From the NCBI GenBank assembly GCA_002305615.1, contig DBPU01000029.1, forward strand, positions 1 to 34,099: DNA of 34,099 bases, in the 5' to 3' direction. Of the stretch, positions 14,143 to 22,131 are shown one piece after another. Each line of letters starts with the position of its first letter. The first letter of the stretch is position 1. The DNA comes from Verrucomicrobia bacterium UBA1412. GTDB lineage: Bacteria > Verrucomicrobiota > Verrucomicrobiia > Limisphaerales > UBA1412. Below the pieces are notes generated by a model that was not told the origin of the DNA, did not search any database, and saw only the letters and a list, made by a program, of their open reading frames with translations. A program made the position numbers and the translations under genes.

Positions 14143-15777
14143 ATGTCCGCTGTTATTACCATCGTGGGAAAGCCTAATGTGGGCAAATCCGCTCTTTTTA
14201 ATCGAATTGCCGGCCGCCGAATCGCTATCGTGCATGACCTGCCCGGAGTGACTCGAGACCGTGTCAGTGCGCAAATGGAGTGGCGCGGGATGCCTTATAC
14301 CCTGATTGATACGGGTGGAATTTCTTTGCTCAAGGGAGAAAAAGGTGGAGACATTATCACCCAGAGCACCGTCATGCAGGCGGATTTGGCGATCGCGGAA
14401 GCTGATGTGGTTTTCTTCGTCGTGGATGTTCAATCCGGCGTCACGGCTCTGGACGAGGAGGTAGCGCAACGCCTCCGGCAGGCGGAGAAAAAAGTGTTTC
14501 TGGTCTGCAATAAGGCCGATACACAGGATATGGAGCTTCACTCCCAGGATTTCGCCGCGTTGGGTTTTGAGCGCGTTTTCAGTGTGAGCGCCATTCATGA
14601 CAGGGGCATTGATTATTTGATGAAGTCCGCTATGGCCGAGGTGCCTCAGGAGCCGGTTGCGAAAAAGACTTCGGAGTCGACGGAAGAGGGGATGGAAGAA
14701 GAGGCCATTGAGAGAATCGATGCACCTCTCAAAATCGCTTTTGTGGGCCGGCCCAATGTGGGCAAATCCTCTATCGTGAACAAGCTCACTCAATCCAATC
14801 GCGTTATTGTTTCTCCGATTCCGGGGACTACGCGCGACTCGGTGGATGTGCCTTTCAGCGTGGAGACCGACGGAGTGCGGCAGGATTATATTCTTGTGGA
14901 TACAGCAGGAGTCCGCAAAGAGCGGCGTGTTCAGGACTCGGTTGAATTTTACAGTATCAAGAGAACGGAAGACTCGATTGAGCGAAGCGATATCACGGTG
15001 CTGATGCTTGATGCCTCTCAAGGGATATTGGAGCAGGATAAAAAGATCGCCGATAAAATCGTTACGGCCGGGAAGGCCTGTATTTTGGTGATTAATAAGT
15101 GGGATTTGATGGCTGAGGGGGTTCGGCTCATGCAGGAAAAAGAGGCGGAACGGATCTCGCAGATTCCTCCTTCCAAGCGGAAGGCTGAGGACGAGAGGAA
15201 GCTCACTTTGAATGAATTTGGCGCCTGGGTGCAGGAGAAGCTCTTTTTCCTGAGCTATGCGCCGGTGATTTTTACCTCGGCAGAGAATGGCTTCAATCTG
15301 GACCGGTTGCTGGAAGCCATCCGATATGTGGCGGCACAGCTCAAGCAGGAGATTCCTACAGCGCTCTTAAACCGGACGATCGCCGCCGCGGTGGAGGAGA
15401 AGCATCCGATCAGCGACAGCGGGGCTTTCCTGAAATTTTACTACGCAACGCAGATCAAGCAATCGCCGCCGACTTTTCTTCTCTTTGTTAACCGCAAGGA
15501 TATCATCAAAGATGCCTATCTCAAATTCCTTTGCGGAAAGATGCGGCAGGCTTTCGGCTATGAGGGCTGTCCCCTTTTCTTTATCACGAGAGCGCGGCCC
15601 AAAACGATAGAATCCAAGCGTAAACCCCGAGTTTCAGCTTCGAGCCGCGGCAAGGCCAAGGTGAAAAAGTATGTGAGCCGAGGTGGGGAGATGAAGGAAC
15701 AGGTCGAGGGTAAGGCCAGGCTCTTCAAAAAAATTGTCCCCAAAGACGCAGCCCGCAGAGGCAGGAAATCTCGTTAA
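14143..15777 (+). CDS. der: Ribosome biogenesis GTPase Der (EngA), extended
   Basis: Der is an essential tandem GTPase for 50S subunit assembly. The ATG at 14143 gives MSAVITIVGKPNVGKS; an upstream TTG in frame (14128) is less likely. Domain 1 shows GKPNVGKS (G1), DTGG (G3) and NKAD (G4). An acidic linker (STEEGMEEE) leads to domain 2 with GRPNVGKS, DTAG and NKWD. The C-terminal KH-like domain ends the conserved part (KFYYATQIKQSPPTFLLFVN). At about 544 residues it is longer than most Der proteins (about 440-490). One cause is an insertion of about 25 residues after NKWD (PPSKRKAEDERKL area), the other a Lys/Arg-rich tail of about 60 residues, which could add rRNA contacts. There is no visible Shine-Dalgarno sequence. 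Its 3' end converges on lutC. Confidence 0.95.
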   Translation: MSAVITIVGKPNVGKSALFNRIAGRRIAIVHDLPGVTRDRVSAQMEWRGMPYTLIDTGGISLLKGEKGGDIITQSTVMQADLAIAEADVVFFVVDVQSGVTALDEEVAQRLRQAEKKVFLVCNKADTQDMELHSQDFAALGFERVFSVSAIHDRGIDYLMKSAMAEVPQEPVAKKTSESTEEGMEEEAIERIDAPLKIAFVGRPNVGKSSIVNKLTQSNRVIVSPIPGTTRDSVDVPFSVETDGVRQDYILVDTAGVRKERRVQDSVEFYSIKRTEDSIERSDITVLMLDASQGILEQDKKIADKIVTAGKACILVINKWDLMAEGVRLMQEKEAERISQIPPSKRKAEDERKLTLNEFGAWVQEKLFFLSYAPVIFTSAENGFNLDRLLEAIRYVAAQLKQEIPTALLNRTIAAAVEEKHPISDSGAFLKFYYATQIKQSPPTFLLFVNRKDIIKDAYLKFLCGKMRQAFGYEGCPLFFITRARPKTIESKRKPRVSASSRGKAKVKKYVSRGGEMKEQVEGKARLFKKIVPKDAARRGRKSR

Positions 15778-15829
15778 CGGGACTTCAAACAAGGCCGCTG
15801 AGGGATTGTCTATTAAAGGAAGCGCGGAA

Positions 15830-16432
15830 TCAGCTGAGTTTTTCGACCAGAATGACCGTCAGCTTGCGAGGTCCGTGAGCGCCCAAGACGAGGATTCTCT
15901 CAATATCTCCGGTTCGGCTGGGGCCTGTGACCAGGCTCATCATACTCGGGTAATTATCCTTATATTTATCCTGCATGTGTTGGTAGGCAGTCGGCAGGTC
16001 CGGCAGGAGCTGCTCGGGAGTCGCCAGGACAATATGATGAGGAGGAAGGATGGAAAGGGCTCTGCCTCCGCAGGTGCGGGAATTGACGAAGAGGCTTCCG
16101 GTCTGGGCAACCAGCGCATCGCAAAGAGTGATGGAAGCATCCACCTTTTCCAGTTCTTCTGTGGCATAGCCTGAATCGGTCCAGAGGGCCGGCAGACTGA
16201 GGCTATCCACGAGTGAGTGAGTGAGGGTAGTGTGGTGGCTTGCCAATGATTTCCATTTTTCCTGAATGGCCAAAGTTTTGAGGGTGCGGACTACCTCCTC
16301 AATGCCTGAGAGGTGGAAAAAACGAGTAGTTAACTCAGCTGATTTTACCGCAAACTGCCGGATCATCGCCTGATATTCGGTTTCAGCGTGAGAAAGTATT
16401 TCTTTAAAGCCGGGTGCTGTGTTCATATTCAT
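15830..16432 (-). CDS. lutC: Lactate utilization protein LutC-like (LUD domain)
   Basis: LutC is the third subunit of the LutABC iron-sulfur complex that oxidises L-lactate to pyruvate. The open frame begins at TTG 16447, directly after the lutB stop; ATG 16432 or 16426 is the more probable start, giving about 200 residues. The LUD-domain features are the DALVAQTGSLFVNS segment, the GGRALSILPPHHIVLAT block and the C-terminal VTGPSRTGDIERILVLGAHGP block, a diagnostic motif of the family. It is the last gene of lutABC and converges with der across 52 bp without an obvious terminator. Confidence 0.9.
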   Translation of the reverse strand: MNMNTAPGFKEILSHAETEYQAMIRQFAVKSAELTTRFFHLSGIEEVVRTLKTLAIQEKWKSLASHHTTLTHSLVDSLSLPALWTDSGYATEELEKVDASITLCDALVAQTGSLFVNSRTCGGRALSILPPHHIVLATPEQLLPDLPTAYQHMQDKYKDNYPSMMSLVTGPSRTGDIERILVLGAHGPRKLTVILVEKLS

Positions 16433-16447
16433 AGAGGTTGGTCTCAA

Positions 16448-17845
16448 TTATTTGGAGTGTTTTTTCCAAAGGTCTTTAAAGCTCTTCCATTTTAGCTTGG
16501 GAGCTTTGCGTGTGGCGGTCCAGCATTGAGCCGGGTCGATGACGGAACCTTCGATGAGAGGGTGGAATTTCTGACCTATCCAGCCCATGCGCTTGCCCCA
16601 TTTCCAAAAGAGCGGTTTGTTGAAGAGAAGGGACATGGCTTTAAACGCCAGCTTTTCAAAGAACTTGGGCTGGGTGGTTGACGCAGCCTCGCGGTTTTTG
16701 AGAAGGAGGTGCGGCAGATTGATTTTCACGGGGCACATATCGCGGCAGGCTCCGCAAAGCGAACATGCAAAGGAGAGGTGTTTATAGGTCTGCATGTCGA
16801 AGAGTTGCGGCATGAGGACAGAGCCGATGGGGCCCGGGTAGGTGGCGTTGTAAGCATGGCCGCCCACGTTTCTATAAATGGGGCAAACGTTGATGCAGGA
16901 ACCGCAGCGGATGCAGCGGAGGATTTCCCGGAAGGTGCTATCTTTGGCCAGACGCGAGCGCCCGTTATCGAGCAAAATGACGTGGTACTCTTCAGGACCG
17001 TCGCATTCATCGGGCTGGCGCGGTCCACTATAAAGCGTGTTGTAGCAGGAGATGGACTGGGCGGCTCCGACCGTGGCCAGCATCGGCAGAAGGAGGGATA
17101 AATCCTGCATTCGCGGAACGACTTTTTCTATACCGATCAGCGTAATCATGATTTTGGGCAGGGAAGCCGAGAGGCGCGAATTACCCTCGTTCTCCGTGAC
17201 GGAAATCATCCCCGTTTCGGCTACCGCGAAATTGGCACCGGTGAAGCCGACATCAGCCTGAACGTACTCCCTGCGCAGATTCTTGCGGGCAATCATGGTC
17301 AGCTCTTCCGGGTTTTCGGTCGGCTCGCACCCGAGCTTATCCCGGAATAAGTCGCTGATTTGGTAGCGAGTCAGGTGCATGGCCGGGAAGACGATATGGT
17401 AAGGGGGCTCCTGGCGGAGCTGGACAATAAATTCGCCCAGGTCCGATTCGATGGGCCGGTAACCTTCCTTTTCCAGCGCCTCATTGAGGTGAATTTCCTC
17501 GGAGGTCATGGACTTGGATTTGACCATGGTTTTGGCGCCGTTCTGCTTAAGGATGTTAAGCACAATGCGGCAGGCATCGGCACCGGTGGGGGCTCTATAG
17601 ACGTGGGTGCCGCGCTTGGTCAGTTTTTTGGTCAGGGTGCGTAAAAGGGCTTCCATGTCGTCGAGGCCCTCTTGTTTGATTTGAGCAGCGGATTCACGGG
17701 CCTGTTCCCAATTCTGGAATTCGGCGATTTTTTTATCCCGACCCTGTGCATATTTATCCAGAGCGGTGCCGATGATCTGGCGGTGTGTACTATCGGCGCA
17801 GATCCGGGCGGCATCTTCCTGGAATTTCTGAGCGTTATTATTCAT
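16448..17845 (-). CDS. lutB: Lactate utilization iron-sulfur protein LutB
   Basis: LutB is the central iron-sulfur subunit of the lactate oxidation complex. The start ATG 17845 overlaps the lutA stop by 8 nt (ATGAATAA), typical of coupled genes; the longer frame to 17938 lies inside lutA. The product is about 465 residues. The N-terminal LUD domain has the GADVGF-like segment QADVGFTGANFAVAETG. Two ferredoxin-type 4Fe-4S motifs follow, CIRCGSCINVCP and CSLCGACRDMCP, each with the expected CxxCxxCxxxCP spacing. A C-terminal segment with many Trp and Lys residues ends the protein, as in other members. Confidence 0.95.
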   Translation of the reverse strand: MNNNAQKFQEDAARICADSTHRQIIGTALDKYAQGRDKKIAEFQNWEQARESAAQIKQEGLDDMEALLRTLTKKLTKRGTHVYRAPTGADACRIVLNILKQNGAKTMVKSKSMTSEEIHLNEALEKEGYRPIESDLGEFIVQLRQEPPYHIVFPAMHLTRYQISDLFRDKLGCEPTENPEELTMIARKNLRREYVQADVGFTGANFAVAETGMISVTENEGNSRLSASLPKIMITLIGIEKVVPRMQDLSLLLPMLATVGAAQSISCYNTLYSGPRQPDECDGPEEYHVILLDNGRSRLAKDSTFREILRCIRCGSCINVCPIYRNVGGHAYNATYPGPIGSVLMPQLFDMQTYKHLSFACSLCGACRDMCPVKINLPHLLLKNREAASTTQPKFFEKLAFKAMSLLFNKPLFWKWGKRMGWIGQKFHPLIEGSVIDPAQCWTATRKAPKLKWKSFKDLWKKHSK

Positions 17846-18554
17846 GGCGGACAAGAAGGTCAATGAGGTGAATACTTTTAATGAGCTTTCTTTGTTTGTC
17901 GGCGACTCCCTGAAAGTGCATGAGGCAACTCGAATCATTACTGACGACGTAATCGGCCCCGGTCTTCATGACCATGGCCACTTTGGATTCGCCCATGCTT
18001 GAAGAAATGGAGGGGAATTTGGCAGAGAAGGTTCCGCCAAAGCCGCAGCATTGTACCCTTTCCATTTCGATCAGGGTTAGCCCGCGGACCTTTGAGAGGA
18101 GCGCGCGCGGCTGGTCATGAATGCCCAGCTCACGCAGGCCATGGCAGCCGTCATGGAAGGTCACCTTTGCGGGAAAAGAAGCGCCCAGGTCAGTGACGCC
18201 CAAGCGGGTGACCAGAAAATCGGAAAACTCCCAGGTATGAGCTGCCAGGCGGTTGGCTTTTTCCTCGAGAGAGGTGCCTTTGAAAAGCTCGGGGTAGAAT
18301 TTATGGATCATCGCTGTGCAGGAACCCGAAGGGAGCACGAGAGCCTCGACATCGCAAAGGCGCTCCACCACTTTGGATGCGACATTGCGTGCCTCATCCC
18401 AATAGCCGGTATTGAAAGCAGGTTGTCCACAACAGGCAAGCTCCTCCGGGGCATCCACCTGATGGCCCAGAGATTCAAAAATTTTAACAGCGTTCATTGC
18501 CACGTCCGGAAACATGGCGTCCATGAAACAGGGTGCAAACAGCGTGATCTTCAT
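17838..18554 (-). CDS. lutA: Lactate utilization protein LutA (CCG domain)
   Basis: LutA carries two cysteine-rich CCG domains like those of heterodisulfide reductase and glycolate oxidase GlcF, and works with LutB and LutC in lactate oxidation. The 238-residue protein shows CCGQPAFNTGY (Cys 41-42), SGSC (Cys 79), DGCHGLRELG (Cys 137) and CCGFGGTFSAKF (Cys 169-170), the full expected set. It is the first gene of lutABC, and the overlap with lutB supports translation as a unit. The 239-bp gap to the divergent purH start would hold its promoter, but no good hexamer pair is evident. No LutP permease or LutR regulator gene is nearby. Confidence 0.94.
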   Translation of the reverse strand: MKITLFAPCFMDAMFPDVAMNAVKIFESLGHQVDAPEELACCGQPAFNTGYWDEARNVASKVVERLCDVEALVLPSGSCTAMIHKFYPELFKGTSLEEKANRLAAHTWEFSDFLVTRLGVTDLGASFPAKVTFHDGCHGLRELGIHDQPRALLSKVRGLTLIEMERVQCCGFGGTFSAKFPSISSSMGESKVAMVMKTGADYVVSNDSSCLMHFQGVADKQRKLIKSIHLIDLLVRHE

Positions 18555-18711
18555 CTCAATCGTCCCTATGGATAAGTATTGCGTATCAAGTCCGTTAAAG
18601 AAAGTCTTTTATCCGGTCATAAGAAAGAAAACGGAAGAGATCATTCAGAAAATTCCAAAGTTATTTTAATGTTTGCAGGAGTTGTAGAAATTATTGTACG
18701 CTCTTGCGTGT

Positions 18712-18749
18712 GCTGGGAGACCACAGAACTGGTTTCGGTGGCGACCAGC
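18712..18749 (+). promoter_or_regulatory. Structured element in the purH leader
   Basis: Nested inverted repeats, GCTGG/CCAGC outside and CCAC/GTGG inside, form an extended hairpin. It has an internal loop (GAGA opposite CGA) and a 13-nt apical loop. It ends 44 bp before the purH start. It does not match the ZTP (pfl) or guanine riboswitch consensus as I remember them. It may be a regulatory leader or a chance structure. Confidence 0.35.
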
Positions 18750-18793
18750 CTGTATTTAATTTCAAAGAAAAATCCGATACCAGAATCAATCGT

Positions 18794-20347
18794 ATGAGAA
18801 AAATTCAAAGAGCCCTGATTTCAGTCTTCAACAAGACGGGTTTGCTTCCCTTTGCCGGTGCATTGTCTGAAGCGGGAGTGGAGATCATTTCTACCGGAGG
18901 AACGGCCAAGATATTGAAAGAACACGGGATTTCTGTGATTGAGTTGAGTGAGTATACCGGATTTCCTGAGATGCTGGATGGAAGGGTTAAGACTCTGCAT
19001 CCCAAGGTGCATGGAGGTTTGCTCTACGTTCGCGGCAATGAAAAGCACGAGGCGACGATCAAGAAGCACGACATTAAGCCGATTGATCTGGTGGTGGTAA
19101 ATCTATACCCCTTCGAGCAGACGATCGCCCGGGAGGGTGTGACGCTGCCTGAAGCGATTGAAAATATCGATATCGGCGGACCTTCCATGCTTCGCAGTGC
19201 GGCCAAGAATCATGAGAGTGTCACGGTCGTGGTGGATCCTTTGGATTACGAGGTGGTGGCCGAGCAGATTCAAAAGCAAGGCGGGACCACGCTGGAGCTG
19301 CGGCGGAAACTGGCGGCTAAGGTGTACGGGCGCTCGGCGGAGTATGACCGGGCGATTGCCAATTATTTGACCCGGGAATATACGAAGAGCGAAACATCTT
19401 CTCTGCCGGAGCGTTTTGTCCTTTCGGAGCCGCTCTCGCAATTGCTCCGTTATGGAGAAAATCCGCACCAGAAGGCGGCTCTTTACGGAAAATTTGACGA
19501 GTATTTCAAGCAGCTCCACGGCAAGGAGCTTTCCTATAATAACATATTGGATCTGACGGCGGCGACGATGCTGATCAGTGAGTTTCACGGAGATAAGCCG
19601 ACTTTGGCCATCCTGAAACATACCAATCCCTGTGGTCTGGGCCAGGGTGAGGCTCTAAAGGAGGCATGGGACAAAGCCTATGCGACCGATAAACAGGCCC
19701 CCTTCGGAGGGATTATCGCGGTCAATCAGCCGCTCAATGCGGAATGTGCTTCTGAAATTGCGGGAATCTTCAGCGAAGTGATCGTTGCGCCGGATTTCAC
19801 ACCGGAAGCGATTAAGATTTTGAGCTGCAAAAAGAATTTGCGTCTTCTCAAAGTGCTTAAGTGCCCGCGCTGTGCCAATCCGCTGGATGTGCGCAGTGTG
19901 GGTGCGGATTCCTATCTGGTTCAGGAGAGGGATTTGAAAGAGAGCAACCGCCAGACGATGACGGTGGTGACCCAACGCCAGCCGACAGAAGAAGAATGGA
20001 CAGCGATGCTCTTTGGATGGCGTGTGGTCAAGCATGTGAAATCCAACGCCATTATCTATGCCGGTGCCGACCGGACCCTCGGAATCGGAGCCGGGCAGAT
20101 GAGCCGTGTGGATTCGAGCCGGATTGCTGTCTGGAAGGCGGAGCAGGCCGGGCTTTCTCTGAAAGGCAGTGTGGTTTGCAGCGATGCATTCTTCCCATTC
20201 CCGGATGGTTTAATTGCAGCGGCCGATGCAGGCGCAACAGCCGCAATTCAGCCGGGAGGTTCTGTGCGTGATCAAGAGGTGATCGCGGCAGCCAATGAAC
20301 GGAATATGGCGATGGTGTTTACTTCGACGCGGCATTTCAGACACTAG
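18794..20347 (+). CDS. purH: Bifunctional AICAR formyltransferase/IMP cyclohydrolase
   Basis: PurH performs the last two steps of IMP synthesis: formylation of AICAR by 10-formyl-THF, then ring closure. The ATG at 18794 (MRKIQRALISVFNKTG) is chosen; the frame is open further upstream to 18704, but those residues are not family-like. The product is 517 residues, normal for PurH. The N-terminal IMP cyclohydrolase domain has STGGTAKIL, the catalytic-Lys segment TLHPKVHGG and NLYPFEQT. The C-terminal transformylase domain has RYGENPHQKA, LKHTNPCG with the Lys-His catalytic pair, GAGQMSRVDS and SDAFFPFPDG. A CPRCANPL segment near residue 355 looks like half a zinc ribbon, possibly lineage-specific. 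There is no Shine-Dalgarno sequence. It has a strong terminator. Confidence 0.96.
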   Translation: MRKIQRALISVFNKTGLLPFAGALSEAGVEIISTGGTAKILKEHGISVIELSEYTGFPEMLDGRVKTLHPKVHGGLLYVRGNEKHEATIKKHDIKPIDLVVVNLYPFEQTIAREGVTLPEAIENIDIGGPSMLRSAAKNHESVTVVVDPLDYEVVAEQIQKQGGTTLELRRKLAAKVYGRSAEYDRAIANYLTREYTKSETSSLPERFVLSEPLSQLLRYGENPHQKAALYGKFDEYFKQLHGKELSYNNILDLTAATMLISEFHGDKPTLAILKHTNPCGLGQGEALKEAWDKAYATDKQAPFGGIIAVNQPLNAECASEIAGIFSEVIVAPDFTPEAIKILSCKKNLRLLKVLKCPRCANPLDVRSVGADSYLVQERDLKESNRQTMTVVTQRQPTEEEWTAMLFGWRVVKHVKSNAIIYAGADRTLGIGAGQMSRVDSSRIAVWKAEQAGLSLKGSVVCSDAFFPFPDGLIAAADAGATAAIQPGGSVRDQEVIAAANERNMAMVFTSTRHFRH

Positions 20348-20377
20348 GAGAGTTTAAAACATCGCTTGATGTTATAG

Positions 20378-20414
20378 AAAAGTAGGGAGTGGAAAACCAT
20401 TCTCTACTTTTTTT
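20378..20414 (+). terminator. Intrinsic terminator after purH
   Basis: A 14-bp stem with two G-T wobbles and an AAAA loop (GGAGTGG AAAA CCATTCT at the top) runs into a run of T residues. It starts 31 bp after the purH stop. Confidence 0.87.
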
Positions 20415-20542
20415 ATGCCGTGAAAAGCCGTATTGAATCGGTTCTTTATTGCAATTGGGGCCAAAAAGCCTTTTAATCTTCCCAAGTAAACAGAGATTCG
20501 TTTCTCGAGTGGTAGTGATACCGAATAAAACGGGACAAAGAA

Positions 20543-20572
20543 TTGTACTCGGACTGGATGTTTTTATATACT
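20543..20572 (+). promoter_or_regulatory. Promoter of the 20587-24861 gene group
   Basis: TTGTAC (20543-20548) and TATACT (20567-20572) lie 18 bp apart, just downstream of the purH terminator and 14 bp before the next ATG (20587). The leader would be very short but would still contain the AGGGA element before the ATG. Confidence 0.5.
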
Positions 20573-20586
20573 GAGATGTAGGGAAA

Positions 20587-22131
20587 ATGGGTAAGAAAAG
20601 GACCATCAACGCCTCCAGCGAAAAGAAGCAGAAGAAGGTGCAGGAGCTTAATCCGATCGTGGATTTTGTTCTCTGGGTGGTTGTCGTGGGCCTGTTTGCC
20701 TTTTTTTACCTGGCGGTGGTGGCGAGCCCCGTGACGCTTTATCAGTCGGCTCGGCCCGATGCCGGCACTGCTTTTTATGATATTCATCCGGAGCAGGATT
20801 CATTGGGAAATCTGGTGGAATATCCCACGCGCGTTCTGGTGAGCTGGGCGGACGGGGGAATTTCAGCCTGTTTTCTCTATCTCGCACTGGGTTTGCTGGC
20901 TTCTGCGCTGCTTTGGCTTCTGGCGGCTCCGCGTACGGCGTTATCCAAGGGGCTTTCTTTTTTGCCGTTGGGTGTTTTGGTTTGGGGATTGCAGGAGTTC
21001 TGGCTTTGGAGCGTGACAGCTTTGTGGCTTCTAACGATCTGCCTGGCGTTTTTACACCCCGTGAAGTATCTGTTTCTGAAAAAGGGGAGATGGCCCCGGG
21101 GTGTTTTGCCTTCAAAATGGGTGCGATCTCTTCAGATGGTTCTCCTTCTGGGGGTGGCTCTCCTAGTAGCCATTTCTTTTGTAAAGAATCGGCAAGAGCG
21201 GAATAACCTCCTTGTATTGAGCCAGCTCCGTCAGGGTGAATATGCAAAAGCTTTGGCCCGGGCATCCACTCTGGAGAGTCTAAATTCTAAGATGGCCTGT
21301 TCGGTGCGCTATTTGCTTTATCATCAAAATCAGTTGCTGGAAAACCTCTTTTTGTTTCCTCTCGATCAGGAGAGGTCGGTCTTGCCCGCCATCCCTTTTG
21401 TGGCGTCGGAGCCTTATTACAAGACGATGCTCGAGATGGGTTTTGTCAATTCTGCGGAGCATTTCGCCACTGAGGCATTGGAGCAGGTGGGCGATGCACC
21501 GGAAATTCTCTATGACTTGGGCTTCATCTACACGTTAAAGGGTGAGCCGATGGCCGCCCGTGTCTACTGGGGATACCTGGCGAAGAATCCGGTCTGGGCG
21601 ACTCGTGCAGGGGAGTTGATCGAGGCCAGCCTGGCGGACCCGACTTTGAAAAATCACCCGGTGGCAGCGCGTTATTACCGGTATCTTTATACAGAGAATT
21701 ATTTTTATACGCAGGACCCGGCCGAGTTTCAGATGAGGCAATCGCTTCTCAAAAATCCGACTCATCGGATGGCGCTGGAGTATCTGGCTGCGGAATATCT
21801 GGGGCACAAGAATCATGAAGGAATTGCGGGTCTGATACCGGCTTTTCGCACGTTGAATTATCCGAGACTGCCTCGCCATATTGAGGAAGCGCTCTGCCTG
21901 GCTTTGCAGGATAAACCCTCTATTGAGATGGCCGGGTATCGGATATCACAGGAGACACAGGGGCGGTTCAAGGATTTCTGCCTGGCTTACCAGAAATCAA
22001 TGCAGCGGGAGGGAGCCGAGCAGGTATTTGCGGCTCTGGGTCCGGCTTATGGGGATACCTATTGGTTCTACCAGATTTTCTCGGTTACCGGACGCTTTAA
22101 AATTCAGCCTAAACCCGAGGAGGATTTGTGA
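20587..22131 (+). CDS. Membrane protein with TPR-like C-terminus, DUF6057-like
   Basis: A 514-residue protein. A basic N-terminus (MGKKRTINASSEKKQKK) is followed by about six hydrophobic segments between residues 24 and 205: LWVVVVGLFAFFYLAVV, a long periplasmic loop, LYLALGLLASALLWLL, then three or four more and VLLLGVALLVAISFV. A soluble helical region of about 300 residues follows with TPR-like phrasing (APEILYDLGFIYTLKGEPMAA, HRMALEYLAAEYLG). This layout matches what I remember of family DUF6057, found mostly in Bacteroidota with unknown function. The start has AGGGA four nt upstream. Its stop overlaps the next gene as GTGA, so the two are probably co-translated and may work together. The family name is tentative. 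Confidence 0.82.
   Translation: MGKKRTINASSEKKQKKVQELNPIVDFVLWVVVVGLFAFFYLAVVASPVTLYQSARPDAGTAFYDIHPEQDSLGNLVEYPTRVLVSWADGGISACFLYLALGLLASALLWLLAAPRTALSKGLSFLPLGVLVWGLQEFWLWSVTALWLLTICLAFLHPVKYLFLKKGRWPRGVLPSKWVRSLQMVLLLGVALLVAISFVKNRQERNNLLVLSQLRQGEYAKALARASTLESLNSKMACSVRYLLYHQNQLLENLFLFPLDQERSVLPAIPFVASEPYYKTMLEMGFVNSAEHFATEALEQVGDAPEILYDLGFIYTLKGEPMAARVYWGYLAKNPVWATRAGELIEASLADPTLKNHPVAARYYRYLYTENYFYTQDPAEFQMRQSLLKNPTHRMALEYLAAEYLGHKNHEGIAGLIPAFRTLNYPRLPRHIEEALCLALQDKPSIEMAGYRISQETQGRFKDFCLAYQKSMQREGAEQVFAALGPAYGDTYWFYQIFSVTGRFKIQPKPEEDL

Noticed and set aside
14131..15021. Open frame of 296 codons on the minus strand
   Set aside because: Antisense of der, which carries complete GTPase motifs in the plus frame.
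18600..18793. Possible ZTP or guanine riboswitch upstream of purH
   Set aside because: The conserved pfl and purine-aptamer core sequences are not present as I know them; only generic inverted repeats are seen.
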